A stretch of DNA of 64,000 nt from Cryptomeria japonica (Eukaryota > Streptophyta > Pinopsida > Cupressales > Cupressaceae), in assembly GCF_030272615.1 (NCBI RefSeq), contig NC_081410.1, positions 286,313,957 through 286,377,956 on the forward strand. The letters are read 5' to 3'. Below the pieces are notes generated by a model, which was not told the DNA's origin, did no database searches, and saw nothing but the letters and a program-made list of their open reading frames with translations. This document shows, piece after piece, positions 46,931 through 59,514 of this stretch. Made by a program: the position numbers and the translations under genes. The first letter of the stretch is position 1; the number at the start of each line of letters is the position of its first letter.

Positions 46931-47860
46931 ACTATAGGACTTCAACAAAAGAATCTCAAAAAGGAGGGGTGAGAGAAGACTCCTAAGGTAGGTAAAAAGA
47001 AAGATCAAGATAAAATAAAATTGATGGGTGAGAATTTGGTGGACTCTAGATGAGTTAATCCTATTGATTCTCAATTCCCTAATGTTCAAAAATAATAATA
47101 CCTGGAGAAAAGGTTTATCATGAATTCATTAAGGTGCATTCTCATAATATTTTTTTTATTTAGGAGTCAAAGTTGTTTGTAGAAGGAATATTTAACATTC
47201 TCACAAAGTCTTGTGGAGAGATCAATGTTAATATATTGGTGCATAGGGAAGTGTTCATGGTGTGACATATTTTTGGGACTCATGGAAGATATATCCTATA
47301 TGGTGGATCTCTAGTAGATATTATATAATTGTTGTGGCTTCTAGTCTTGTTTCTACATAATTGCTTCTTTTTAATAATTTTTATGCCACAAATAACCCTC
47401 TTTTAAATCTCACATCTAGACTCATATCTGATATGTTCAATCCCAAGCTCCCTATAGCCTTTGGATCCTAGCTAGGGATTTTATTGCTATTAGTACTATT
47501 TTGGAGTAAAATACGGATAGAGTGAAAAGGCTTGATCTCTCTTCTCAAGTCTTAAAGGATAATATTTTCCTCTTTGACTTGACTGATATTAAGACTTTTA
47601 TTGATATGTATACTTGGAACCATAGGAGATGTGGAAAGTATTCGATCTCTAAGAGATTGGATAGGTTCTTGGTCTCTAGCTTTTGATTATTAGTAATTGG
47701 AATGATAACTCAAATATTTTAGAGTGGAGGGGATCTAACCATTGGCCTATCAAATTGTCGGATTCATTTTTTAGTTCCTCTATGAATCATTCCTTTAAGT
47801 TTCATCTTATATGGTTGCATGAATTGTCATTGAAGGACCTTATGATCTAATGGTGGAGAA
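46931..47860 (+). pseudogene. LINE ORF2 endonuclease domain, broken
   Basis: Near 47525-47690 it reads KRLDLSSQVLKDNIFLFDLT, TFIDMYTWNHRRCGKYSIS and KRLDRFLVSSF, then GSNHWPIKL-like text where the family has GSDHWPI; the conserved Asp of this last catalytic block is Asn. The endonuclease nicks target DNA. Many stops and frame changes upstream. Confidence 0.8.
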
Positions 47861-49041
47861 AAAAATTCCTACATATGACATCACAATATATTCATTTGTG
47901 AAGAGACTTCAATTTATCAAATATAATCTCAAGAAGTCGAATAGGCAATATATTGGAAATATTTTTGTAGCTAAGATGACATCCTAGAACTGGATAGATG
48001 TTATCTCTAGGTAAAGCAAAGATTTTGGCCCTACTAAAGAATCCCTTCCACAAGAATTCAAAACTTTGAAAAAACTTGTTGGTAGGGACCTACATGAGGA
48101 TATTTCATGGAAACAAAAGTCTTGGATTAACGGGCTTCAAGAGGAAAATATATTTTTTTTCTCCTTTAACTCATTTAAGGCCAAAATACATGAGAACATG
48201 ATCTCTTGTAATATGTTTGTTCAAGGAGTTAAATTATCTTATCTTTGTGATATCTCTAAGGAGCCTATTGCCTTTTTTTCTTTAATGCTTAAGGAGGACT
48301 CTTCCCCTATTGAGGATGAGGAGAATCATATTTTATATTATATTCCTAATGTTTTGTCTAATGAAATGAATGAGATTCTTATCAACCCCATATATTTAGA
48401 TGAATTGGAAAGGATTTTGCTTCAAATGAAGAAATGGATAGCCCTTGACCTTGATAGATTCCCAATTGAATTCTTTCAGAAATTATAGGGAGATTATCAA
48501 ACCAGATTTTTTGGAGGTTGTGTAAGAATCACAAAGGAGCAACCAACTATTGATAGCAATGAACTCTATATTTCATGTGCTCATTCCCAAAAGTGAAAGA
48601 CTAATTCACTAGATCTATTTAGGCCAATACCTCTTTGTAATATTATATATAAGATCATTTCTAAAAAATTATGAGAGACATAAGCCATGGTTCAACACTA
48701 TTATATATAAAGAGTAGAGGGAATTTGTGGTTGACCAAACTTTTTTGGATGTGGTGGCCATTGTTTCTTAGGCCTTAAATTCCATGGAGGGATCCAAGGA
48801 GAAGGTAATATTCATAAACCTAGATATGGCCAAAGCTTATGATATAGTTAAGTGGTCTTTTCTGCATAAATTTCTCTTAGCCATTTCCTTAAAATGGATT
48901 AATTGAGTGATAAATTTCATTATGACTACTTCATATTCAATCTTAAATAATAGTGAACTTTTTTAATACCTCTAAAGGACTTTGGCAGGGAGATCCCCTA
49001 TCCCCCTATCTTTTTATTACAATGGTTGAGGATCTAGGAAG
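47861..49041 (+). pseudogene. LINE ORF2 reverse transcriptase (plant L1 type), 3' truncated
   Basis: The ORF 48066-48488 has EDISWKQKSWINGLQEENIF, YLDELERILLQMKKWIALDL and PIEFFQ (RT entry block). Later: FINLDMAKAYDIVKWSFLH (block with the first catalytic Asp) and LWQGDPLSPYLFI, the hallmark GxxQGDPLSP. The fragment stops within RT because E3 inserted at 49042, so the catalytic FxDD and 3' end are not in view. Confidence 0.9.
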
Positions 49042-50144
49042 TGTTGGAACTTATAGATAAATGAGCTCCACAAAATCATAATATTCCAAATTATTTTCCC
49101 ACTATTGTTTATTCATTTGAAACAAATAAATCTAACATGTTAGTTCCTTATCAAACACAATATAATGTGTTTTCTAGATAATAATCCCATGGCATGATGT
49201 AAATCAACCATTAATAGACCTACATCCTTAATTCATTATTATCCTACCCCTCTAAAATTGCCCATATTTTTTTTTTGTGAACAATCTAGAGGCCATATTC
49301 TCAATTTTCTCTATTTCATAGGATTTATCCACTACTGTGTTATGTGTTCCATGAAGAAGTGACAAAAAAAATCGTATCTTTATTTTGTGGAGTCAAACCT
49401 TTTATATACCAAACATTTAGTGAAAAGGCAAAAAGAGAGACAAAGAAAATTATATTTCACTATTTCACAAGACTAATGCCATCAAATAGTACAAACTCAG
49501 TGGAAAAGTGAAAATGGGACATAAGATACACCAAGTGCCACCATTTCACCAAAAACAAATTTTACTAAATGAAGAATATCATGAAATAGAAAAAAAGGGA
49601 AGTAATGAGTCTGCGAGTTTTCTATTTTGTAGGACCCATGACATACCATAATAAGAAGTCCACAAAGCGGTGATTGAAAGAAAATGAAGTATTATGTCAT
49701 CACCATTTCACCAGCCAAAAAAATTGAGGATTTTAGAATGGTACGATTTATTGATAATTCAATAGAATATCATTATATCATGGAGAAGATATGTGTAGCA
49801 AAAAGGTGTATTGCGCTATAGCAATAGCAACACAAAGCAATTTTACCATTTCATGGGAGGCCAAAATAAGAGGAAAGAAGGTATAACGACATAGCGATAA
49901 GGGTATCAAGTATTTTGTAGAGACAAAATAGAGGTGGCGACACTTATTTCCAAAATGGCAAAAACCATAGGGTGAAGCAAGTGGGAAGTGACATCATCAT
50001 GATTTTAATAAAAGGAAGTTCTAAATTACATGAAGGAATTAAATGTAGAAAGACCCCAAAGGGCGCCATTAAAAGTCAAATTTTAGCTCTTAATTTTCAT
50101 TCAAGCTGGAGAATCCTTAAGGTTGATCTCTATGGTAGGAAGGG
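49042..50144 (+). other. E3 LTR start, non-coding
   Basis: No gene. Purine-rich words (GGCAAAAAGAGAGACAAAG) recur. The tandem duplication begins inside it at 49329. Confidence 0.5.
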
Positions 50145-51060
50145 ATGATCAGAATCAAGTGTTGCAAGCTGCAAGTAAGTACTAAATTACTTCCCAAGTC
50201 CCCACAACTACATAAGTGTTTAATTTTTTTTGTAGAAAGAAAAATTCCTAAGAGAAAACAAGTAACTGAGGAGGGGGAAGGCTTTAGGAGGGATGAGGGT
50301 TCAGAGAAAAATCCTAGGGTAGTAAACCCAACCAAGAGGCCTATGCAAAAATCACTACTAGATGCATTACCCAACTTGACTGACACTAGAGAAAAGACTA
50401 TTTTCAAAGACAAAATGGAGGGTTGTAGGGACACTGTAATTCCTATTGCAGGGAGAGATTTGTTCCAGTACTTCTACAAAAATAGAAATGAGAAGGTTTA
50501 TGTGTCAAATCCTTGGACGTATGGCATTGGAAAGTTAGTCATACCAAATTTATTTAAGGATGTTGAGTTGATTCAGTTGTTGGCAGAGCATTACCACCCG
50601 ATTACCAAATATGTTAGAATGCCAAGCAAAAATCCTATACTAGTCATTTCAAAACTAGCTATCATCGATTGTTTTATGTTGAACGAGAAAGTCGTCATCG
50701 AGGTTGACCTTAAAAAATTTGCAATAGATTATAATAGGTTGTATAGGACATTTAGGAAGGATGAGCTCCCATATTATAGGAGAAGGGGCATAAATAACCA
50801 GCTCCTAGTAATAACAATTGCTAAAACTTTCCCTATAGATGAATTCCTTTTTTATTTCTAGAGACCATATTTTACTTTGTTTCAAGTATTGGGAGAGGAT
50901 GTCAGAGCCAAAATGCCCATTTCTATGATGTACATGGCAATGAGAATAGAAAACCCCGAGGTGAACCTTGAGTTTGATTTTGCTTTTGTGATTGAGAAGA
51001 CGCTACATCAACTGTTGATAGCATGGAAGGAGAAGAAGAGTAATGATTTTTTCCATTACT
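49329..51060 (+). repeat. E3 tandem duplication, copy A (1,732 bp)
   Basis: Aligns with 51061-52788 at a constant offset of 1,732 at both its start (CCACTACTGTG) and in the ORF (ATGATCAGAATCAAGTG at 50145 and 51877). By eye about one difference per 20 bases in the coding part. Confidence 0.93.
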
Positions 51061-51089
51061 CCACTACTGTGTTGTGTTCCACAAAATAG
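50145..51089 (+). pseudogene. E3 LTR protein, N-terminal part, copy A
   Basis: One frame from 50145 with a single stop at 50859-50861. Blocks: PKRKQVTEEGEGF, KRPMQKSLLDALP, YVSNPWTYGIGKLVIPNLF, DVELIQLLAEHYHPITKYVR, NPILVISKLAIIDCFML, LKKFAIDYNRLYRTFRKDEL, then MMYMAMRIENPEVNLEF. The block with LAEHYHP...VISKLAI aligns by eye with the E2 LTR protein block IVCMNRYNV...VDINKEI. A splice-like pair, GTAAGT (50175) and TTTTTTTTGTAG (to 50235), would give an intron of about 61 bp near the N-terminus; copy B has lost that acceptor. Family unknown. Confidence 0.72.
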
Positions 51090-52788
51090 CAATAAAACAA
51101 ATTGTATCTTTATTTTTTGGAGTCAAACCTTTGCTATACCAAACATTTAGCAAAAAGGCAAAAAGAGAGACAAAGCAAATTAAATTTCACTATTTCATAA
51201 GACTAATGCCATCAAATAGTACACACTCAGCAAAAAAGTGAAAAGGGGACATAAGATACACCAAGTGCCGCCATTTCACCAAAAACAAATTTTACTAAAT
51301 GAAGCATATCATGAAATAGAAAAAAAAGGAAGTAAAGAGTACGTGAGTTTTGCTATTTTGTAGGCCCCATGACATACCATAATAAGAAGTCCGCAAAATG
51401 GTAATTGAAAGAAAACAAAGTATATGTCATTGCCATTTCACCAGCAAGAAATATTGAGGATTTTAGAATGGTATAATATAGTGATAATTCAATAGAATAT
51501 CATTATATCATGGAGAAGATATGTATAGCAAAAATGTGAATTGCGCTATAGCAATAGCAACACAAAGAAATTTCACCATTTCGTGGGAGGTCAAAATAAG
51601 AGGAAAGAAGGTATAATGACATAGCGATAAGGGTTGTCTTATATTTTGCAGAAACAAAATAGAGGTGGTGACACTTATTTGCAAAATGGAAAAAACCATA
51701 GAGCGAAGCAAGTGGGCAATGACATCATCATGATTTTAATAAAAGGAAGTGCTAAATTACATGAAGGAATTAAATGTAGAAAAGACCTCAAAGGTCTCCA
51801 TTAAAAGTCAAAATTTAGCTCATAATTTTCATTCAAGCTGGAGAATCGTGAGGGTTGAGCTCTATGGTAGGAAGGGATGATCAGAATCAAGTGCTGCAAG
51901 CTACAAGTAAGTACTAAATTACTTCCCAAGTCCCCACAACTGCAGAAGTGTTTAAGTTATCTGTAAAAAGCAAAATTCCTAAGAGAAAACAAGTAACTGA
52001 GGAGGGGGAAGGCTTTACGAGGGATGAGGGTTCAGAGAAAAATCCTAGGGTAGTAAACCTAACCAAGAGGCCTATGCAAAAATCACTACTAGATGCATTA
52101 CCCAGCTCAATTGATACTAGAGAAAAGACTATTTTCAAAGACAAAATGGAGGGTTGTAGGGACACTGTAATTACCATTGCAGGGAGAGATTTGTTGTGGT
52201 ACTTCTACAAAATATAAATAAGAAGGTTTCCGTGTCAAATCCTTGGACTTGTGACATTGTAAAGTTAGTCATACCAAATGTTTTTATGGATATTGAGTTG
52301 ATTCAGCTATTGGCAGAGCATTACCACCTGATTACCAAAATTGTTAGAATGCCAAGCAAAAACCCTATACTAGTAATTTCAAAACTAGCTATCATCGACT
52401 ATTTTATGTTAAACAAGCAAGCCCTCACCAAGGTTGACCTTAAAAAATTTGCAATAGATTATAATAGGTCATACATGACATTTAGGAAGGATGAGCTCCC
52501 ATCTTATAGGAGAAGGGGCATAAACAACCAGCTCTTGGTAATAACAATTGCTAAAACTTTCCTTGTAGATGAATTCCTTTGTTATTTCTAGAGAACATAT
52601 TTTACTTTGTTTCAAGTATTGGTAGAGGATGTCAGAGCCAAAATGCCCATTTCTATGATGTACATGGAAATGAGAATACAGAACCCTGAGGTGAACCTTG
52701 AGTTTGATTTTGCGTCTATGATTGAGAAGAAGCTACATCAACTGTTGGTAGCATGGAAGGAGAAGAGTAATTATTTTTTCCATTACTC
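51061..52788 (+). repeat. E3 tandem duplication, copy B
   Basis: Second unit. At its end the ORF runs on into unique sequence (52789 onward), whereas copy A breaks off into the start of copy B. So copy B carries the 3' continuation of the gene. Confidence 0.93.
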
Positions 52789-53780
52789 CTTGTTATGTCA
52801 CTTGATAATGTTCCAACATAAGCAAGCCTTCACTCAAAAGATAAATTTAGGAGTAGTGGATGACAAGGGAAATAGGCTATTGGTACAACTATGGTGTTAT
52901 CTATGAGATAAGAGGTGTAAAGAGGTTGACTACAAGGTTTGCCATGATTCTTTTATTGTTACTATTTGTGGTGCTTTTGATTATTTGGTGGAGAGATTAT
53001 TGCTTGATATAAGGAGGGTGCTAAGGCCATTAGCCTATGACCCTGAAAAGGGTCATACTCATAAATTTGTTGATTGGTTTTACATGGGAGAGAACACCAT
53101 TAGTAGGGTGCACGGTTTCCCTCAAACCCCCCATCTACTACCCATGTTTGTACCAGATAGATGGTCTTTCTTGGAGTTTATGTAGCAGATGCTTTGGTTG
53201 GACAAGGAATTGATTCAACCAAGAAGGAATGTAACATTTCTACCTCATTGTGTTTCATTTATAGAATTTTCTATTGGATCTAACATGTTATAAAAATTGT
53301 ATAAATATATGAAAACCAATTACTTATTGAAATATGGCAAGGAAAGGATGTGTGATCTGAGAATCATATTGGTTCTATTATCAAATCAGTTTCCCATGAA
53401 GTCTTGATAGAAGAAGACCTAATCATAAATCTCACCTCATATGGAGAGATTGTGAAAAGAGTAAAAAAGTCTGATACTATAATAACAATAGAAGAAGAAA
53501 AGAAGAAGAAAGATCTAGCCTTTCTCAGGCTTTACAAGAAAGAAAATAATAAATTGAAAAGAATTGAATGGGGCTTGAATAACCTTGAGAAGATATATGG
53601 TAAATTGGCCACTAGTGGAGCTCCACAAAATTAGGACATTGTTCCACCAAAGAAACCCCTAGGGGTTGTAATTCATGAAGTGTCAAATGATGAATCTATG
53701 AAGGTAACTTCTCTTCCTTCCCCTCCCACAAATAAACAATAAGTGAATGATCTTGATTTCCTGGTACCTTATGATGTATC
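51877..53780 (+). pseudogene. E3 LTR protein, copy B and middle part
   Basis: 51948-52217 continues, after a frame change near 52200, in 52196-52591 and 52607-52906, 52985-53185, then 53404-53634. After the region shared with copy A it reads FTQKINLGVVDDKGNRLLVQ, FDYLVERLLLDIRRVLRPLA, KFVDWFYMGENTISRVHGFP and LLPMFVPDRWSFLEF, then a Lys/Glu-rich helical part. Interrupted by L2p at 53781; the gene continues at 60465. Confidence 0.7.
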
Positions 53781-54719
53781 TGTTGGCAATTGACACTCAT
53801 TGGATTCATTTTGTTGTCATTGATGGCAACAAGATCAGATAGAAGGCAACAAGACTTGATGGAAGTCACAAACTGGCACTAGGAGGCATATACTGGTAGA
53901 TACCAGCATTGGAAGCATTCAGGGCTACAATGACACCAACACCAACATCGACACCGACACCTAGCATTTGTACTTCAAGGAAGCTGACATCAAGAAAGAT
54001 TTATTTTAGTAAATCATTTTGTAATTATTGTCGAGGCCGACATTGAATATTCTTTGTAAATGCATTCTAAGCTGACCTAAGGCATATCATATGTAATAGG
54101 TATATAAGTTAGTCTGCTAGGTCAATTTAAGATAGAGAGGTGGTATAGAGATAGGCATATAACAAAACTATGAGATGCAAATTATATGTATGGAGATCAT
54201 CTTTGTATGCGAACATTGTATCATGCAATGATCTATAGATAGCTAGGAAAGCACTCTTGGAGGAGAAGTAATACCGGTAATAGTTCGAGACCGTGAACCA
54301 GTATGGAGAAGAACCAGAACCAAAACTCTATTTGGCATAGAAGATACATTCTTGAGTTCATTTTCAGTAATTTAATTTGGCAGAAAGCTTGTAGTGAGTG
54401 AGGCTCTTTAGTGATGAGCAGTATGCTCTAGGAAGTATGCCTTCCTGCAAGTGCAAGTCCCTATTTATGTAATATCTTTTTTTATGGCTAGTGAACTGAT
54501 ATTATGGGTCACAAATCCCACCGTGGTTTTTCCTCATTGAGGTTTTCCATGTATAAATTCTATGTGTTATGGTGTTCATTTATGTGGATGATTTATTTGC
54601 TTCTTGTTATATTCTTATTTGTTTACCGATACATACTTGCATGGTGTAGAAAGATAAAAATTGTAAATTCTGGTAGAACACTTATTCACCCTCCCTCTTA
54701 GTGTTCTTAGATCCCAACA
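53781..54719 (+). repeat. L2p 5' LTR
   Basis: 939 bp, matching 59515-60464 with few changes. Begins TGTTGGCAATTGACACTCA. TATA box TATATAAG at 54101-54108. Near the end TATTCACCCTCCCTCTTAGT is this copy of the shared copia-like end motif. Confidence 0.94.
54101..54108 (+). promoter_or_regulatory. TATA box of the L2p LTR
   Basis: TATATAAG, conserved in the 3' LTR at 59842-59849, about 620 bp before the LTR end in both. Confidence 0.6.
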
Positions 54720-54721
54720 AT

Positions 54722-54734
54722 TGGTATTAGAGCC
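54722..54734 (+). other. L2p primer binding site (initiator tRNA-Met type)
   Basis: TGGTATTAGAGCC, two bases after the 5' LTR. One base differs from TGGTATCAGAGCC. Confidence 0.9.
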
Positions 54735-54793
54735 TAGTTCCTCAGAAGAAGTTTAACAGCTTGAGGAAGATCCTAAAACTAGAATCTTTGAAT

Positions 54794-55820
54794 ATGGCTA
54801 TGAAAAAGCAACTTGAGATGTCTCTTGAGGATTATGATATTGAAAGGATGAAGAACTTGAAATTGCAAGAATAATTGAATTCTACAAATGAATTCATTCT
54901 TATCCTACAAGAAAGGTTGTCATGTGCTCAAGCCAAAAGAAAAGATCTTCTGCAACAACCAGATGATGAGGAGAAAAATGCTCTTAAGGAACAATTTCAT
55001 AAACTAAGTCAAGCAAATATGCTCATGAAGAATGAAATGCAAGATCTGACTATGAGACTATCAAAAGATATTGAGGACAGAAAGAAGAAGGAAGATAATC
55101 TTGTTTTATCTTTAAAGAACAAATTTGATGAATGTGGAAGATTGAATCATGAGAATAATTTGTTAAGAACTGACTTGGCACACTCCTAGAACACTAAACA
55201 AGAAATTGAAAGGCAAATAACTACTCTGAGAGATGATCTAACTATTGCAAGCTAATATAAAGAAAATTTTAGGATCAGTATTGCACAATTGGATGACTTA
55301 CTAAAAAGACAAAGATAAATTGATGATTCTAGAGGACTTGGATTTGTACAAGGTGAAACCTCTGGTACTGCTAATGCAGATTAGACAACCGGTATGCAGA
55401 ACTCATCAGAACAGAGGAAATTGGTAAGGCAATCTAATGCTTATAAATTCAATGGTAGATGTTTTGTTTGAAATAAATTTGGGCATATGGCTAAACAATG
55501 TAGAAGTAAGGCAAATCAAAACTACAATTATGTTCTCGATCAATGCACAAACTGCAAGAAATATGGTCATAAATCAGAAGACTGCAAAATGAATGTTAAA
55601 TGTCATGCATGTGAAAAGTTTGGACATTTTGCTAATCATTGTAGGTCAAGGAAATAATATTATTATCAAATATGTCAAAGCAATTCAAAAGAAAAATGTT
55701 ACATGTTATGCATGCAACAAAATAGGTCATATTGCTAAGTATTGCAGAAGCAAGACTCAACTAGCTAATAATGATAAAGACAATGAGAAAGAAAAGAAGA
55801 AGGTAGATGAAATACAATAA
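54794..55820 (+). pseudogene. L2p ORF1: coiled coil plus CCHC zinc knuckles (gag-like)
   Basis: From ATG 54794 (MAMKKQLEMSLEDYDIER), a Leu/Glu/Lys-rich coiled coil of about 190 codons, then knuckles CFV-stop-NKFGHMAKQC (second Cys codon TGT now TGA), CTNCKKYGHKSEDC and CHACEKFGHFANHC. After a frameshift near 55655 comes CYACNKIGHIAKYC. It then ends in a Lys/Glu tail (55820). The layout equals L1m ORF1. No ordinary copia gag capsid domain is seen. Confidence 0.85.
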
Positions 55821-56303
55821 GACCATACCAAGAGATAGGTTATAAAATCTACAGAACAAAGTGGAGATGGATCTATACTGGCAAATCCATCAGTAGAATA
55901 GGGTAATCCTCCACCGGTAGGAAATTCCACCAGTAACTAAGGAAAAAGCCTTAGGGGTTGGCAAAGTCACTGCTAAATTTTGCATATTACCCTGGGAGAG
56001 ATCTAAGAAGATCTAGAAAGAAATCTGGAGAACTGTGTTTATCATCGATGAAGGTTACCCCAACACTTAACTGTGAAACCGACATCCGTAGTGTTGTTGG
56101 TGAAAACATTAATGACAAAAAATTAGAGTTTTATTCACTGATAAAATAAGCTAAGTGAATTCATTTTCACTCACTGAGCATTCAAGCAATAAGAGTGAAG
56201 TAAAGGTGAACTAAGAATGAGTAAAATATTGAGTAAGGATTTTGAGCAATAATCTGTAGCACTCAAATCGCCCACCGACATTCACTTTCAGCTATTTTCC
56301 AAC
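55821..56303 (+). other. L2p spacer between ORF1 and ORF2
   Basis: About 480 bp with no supported gene; the short ORF 55958-56149 has no counterpart in L1m. Confidence 0.5.
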
Positions 56304-59300
56304 ATGGCATCTAGATCTTCCACTCCTACTTTTATTACAAATCTGACAATCGTCAAAATTAAGGATAGGTTAAGGTCAGTCTTTATGGAGGTTCCCAAAA
56401 TTGTGAAGAAGGAAGACTCCACAGGAGCATTTTCTAGGGTTCATGACGGAGTAATGTATGTTGAAGATGTGAGGGCATACATTCACTACACTCTTGAGGA
56501 TATGGGCACATAAGACATAAAAAGCATGTATCAGTCAGTGATACTAGGAGACACCAGAAACATTAAACCAAAATTTAAGGCAATTGAGGATCTAGGGTTA
56601 ATTGGTATTCGGAATTTACCAGAATTCAAGGATGAAGTTATCACATATGTCCTGAGCAGGGTTCATAACAAATTCATTTGGTTAGACAGACCCTACATGA
56701 TCACAAAGGAAGCTATTCAAGTTGTCATCGGCTTACCTAGGGTTGGACAAGAACCTGGTAAGAAAATTTCTAACACAAAGGTTCAAAAACTCACTGATTC
56801 CACACCGGATAATAGATCAATGAGGATAAGCACAATAACCGACTCAGACATAAAATTTACAAGCATGATCATAGGATATAAGGTAACTCAATCTAGTCGC
56901 ATGAATTTTGTTGCAAGTTCATGCATTCATGTCGTGTATCAAATGTTAAGAAATAATGTGAAATATGACTTATGTGAATGGATGAGGAGTGAGCTAATGT
57001 TAAACCTTACTAAGATCAAAGGAACCAATAAAGGCACATTCAGATATGGAAACTTAATTGTATGTTTAATGATTTATTTCTTGAATGAGCTACCCAGTTT
57101 AGGAAAGAATCAATGGGCTCATGACATACTGATAGGTATGCAAATCAAAATGGCTATCACCGGTCTTGGTACCTGCAAGGATGAGAAGCTCTAGGGTTAC
57201 TTCAAGAAATTTCCAGAGAACATGAGGCAAAGGGAAAGAATCTCTAAGAACATTCTGGATAAGTATTCCATTGACATATGTTTCATGGTGAAAACTGATG
57301 AAACACTCATGGAAGCAGTTGAACCCAGACAAATCTAGATCACTGCGCTTGGATATGAGGTAGATGATAGTATTTTTGAGCTTTATGCAAATAAGTTATT
57401 AGATGCACCATTAGATGATAAGATAGAGCACTTTGGTACAATAGGAGAAAAGGCTCTTGAAGTGAAAATAGGTTTCAATAGAAAACGGAGAGAGAAGAAA
57501 ATTGATAAAAAGTCTACATATGTGTAGAATGTGATTTACAAGATAGATACTCAGCTAGGTTCCAAATCTAAACCGATAGAGGTTGCTACGGAAGAAATGA
57601 AGAAGCCATAAGTTCACATTTCCCCAATCACTTCTGACTCTGACCCTGAGGATAATCAGCCTCTAGCTTTCAGAAGGGTGCAAAGGAAGGATGTGGTAAA
57701 ACCACCGATAGAGCAACAAAATGCTGAACCAAGGAGGAGACTTGTCAAAAAGGTAGCTCAGCCTACTGCACCTCCACCACTGGAAAGGAAGCCTATGTAG
57801 AAGAGGAAACTAGTCACATCGACAACAACAAGCAAAAAGAAGAAGGGTGATGATACTGAATCTGGTAAAACAACAATGACCTATGCTGAAATTATTGATG
57901 AAGTGACAAAAGATGGGATATTGAAGAATTTATCAAAATATTATGATTTTTTTGAAGATAATGAGCAAAATGAGTTAGAGGAAGCTATTTTATTGTATAT
58001 AGATATATATAAGAAGGCATTAGTTGAAATTTTGAAAGAGATACCTTTATCTCTATATAATAAACTTGAAGCTAGGAGACTTGATGCTATCAAGAGGGAT
58101 AAGGAAATCAAGGAAGTTGCACTTTTGGAACAATGTGGCACTATAAATAATGAAGAGATGAAGACATGTATAGACATTGCTAATAGGACAATTTTTAGTA
58201 CTAAAAACCGGTAGATAAGTCTTAGGATGGGTAGAGTGAATGAGGTGGTAAATGAGACAAGTAAGGGGTGGACAAAATCATTTCAAAAAAACCCAGACTT
58301 TCTCACATCTCAGGAAGAATTTGCAAAGGCAACATCCCCTACAATTCCTAACAAATCAAAAGGAAAGGGTATTTTGGATAGTTCTACTCCAATTTTGACA
58401 CAATCACAACCGGCTGCAACTAAAGGCACACATCCACAACTGACAATCATAGAGAGTATATAGTCCATACCGGCAAGCAAAACAAATTCACTGGCAAGAG
58501 TCCTGACAATTGGCACTTCTCAAGTCAAGAAGAAATCAGTTTCTGAGTTAAGTCCAATAGAACTAATGATGATGGCCACTCAAAAATTGTTAAAGGAAAG
58601 AATAGTAGATAAGGGGTTAATTGATCAATCGGTCTCTGTATTACACAGAATAATGCCTGACTATCAGATAGTGGATGGAGCAAGCCCTTTTGGCAAGCTC
58701 AAAGCCTTAATGGAACACATATCAAATAACTCTCAATCCTTGAGACAGATTGCAAACTGGCAGGCTTTGGATAGTTTCTTTGTAGGTAAAAGAGAAACTT
58801 TTGATCAACTTATAGGAACAAGGAAGAAGAAGATAGAGGAAAAACATATCTCTATTAAGGTTTGTTTGAAACAATGCACCAATATTTACCGAGTATGTTG
58901 TAATATAGGAAGTCTAACAAACAATGTAAATGATAGATTGAAAGAATTATATGACAAAATGGCTACTATTGCTAATTATTTTGATGGGATAACTACACTA
59001 ACTACATCTATTGATGGACAATTTTTTTCCTTGTAGAACCAAGATTTTTCTTTTGAGAAAGAAAAAGATAAAATACCGAGGAGAGAAAGAAATTTAAGAG
59101 AACTGTTGAGTCCAAGACTTGACTCTTTGGGTGTTCACAAGAGAGAATGCATGGACATGCTAGCCAAGCCCACACCGGTAGATACCTAGGAGAAGGAATC
59201 ACTTTCCCACTTACTTAGTGGACTTGCATCGATATTAGACACTTTCAAATCAGGCTGGGACACATATCTTCAGTTGTTGCAAAAGGCATACCCAGAAATT

Positions 59301-59324
59301 CTAAAGATGACTAAGCTCAAATAA
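56304..59324 (+). pseudogene. L2p ORF2: unknown protein of about 1,006 codons, one frame, stops only
   Basis: From ATG 56304 (MASRSSTPTF) to TAA 59322-59324 (KMTKLK) all pieces lie in one frame; only point stops break it (for example 56511, 57192, 57334, 58212, 58461, 59034, 59187). Blocks shared in order with L1m ORF2: VMYVEDVRAY, YVLSRVHNKFIWL, MITKEAIQVVIGLP, TDSDIKFTSMIIGY, QSSRMNFV, KYDLCEWMRSELMLNL, DICFMVKTDETLMEAVEPRQ. A basic Pro/Lys/Ser linker (about 57600-57850) follows, then helical segments (ATQKLLKERIVDKGL, RLKELYDKMATIANYF). No enzyme motif recognised. Confidence 0.87.
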
Positions 59325-59378
59325 CTCTAACTGCATTATTTCATTTTTTTATTCCTTCATCGGTCTTTGGAATTAATA

Positions 59379-59389
59379 ACAAAGGGGGA
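59379..59389 (+). other. Second polypurine-tract-like run after L2p ORF2
   Basis: AACAAAGGGGGA about 55 bp after the ORF2 stop, upstream of the terminal tract. L1m has the same arrangement. Confidence 0.5.
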
Positions 59390-59502
59390 TTATGTACATA
59401 TGTGAAACATATCAGGGAATATGTTATCAGTTGTAGTGTGTTTCTCAAGGGGAGCACACCGACAGGGAATCCATTTTTCACATGAGTGTTGCCATTAATG
59501 CC

Positions 59503-59514
59503 AAAGGGGGAGAT
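59503..59514 (+). other. L2p polypurine tract
   Basis: AAAGGGGGAGAT directly before the 3' LTR. The local phrase ATTAATGCCAAAGGGGGAGA is typical of SIRE/Maximus-like copia elements. Confidence 0.88.

Noticed and set aside
54722-54734. tRNA-Met-like sequence
   Set aside because: It matches only the 3' end complement of the tRNA and is a primer binding site, not a tRNA gene.
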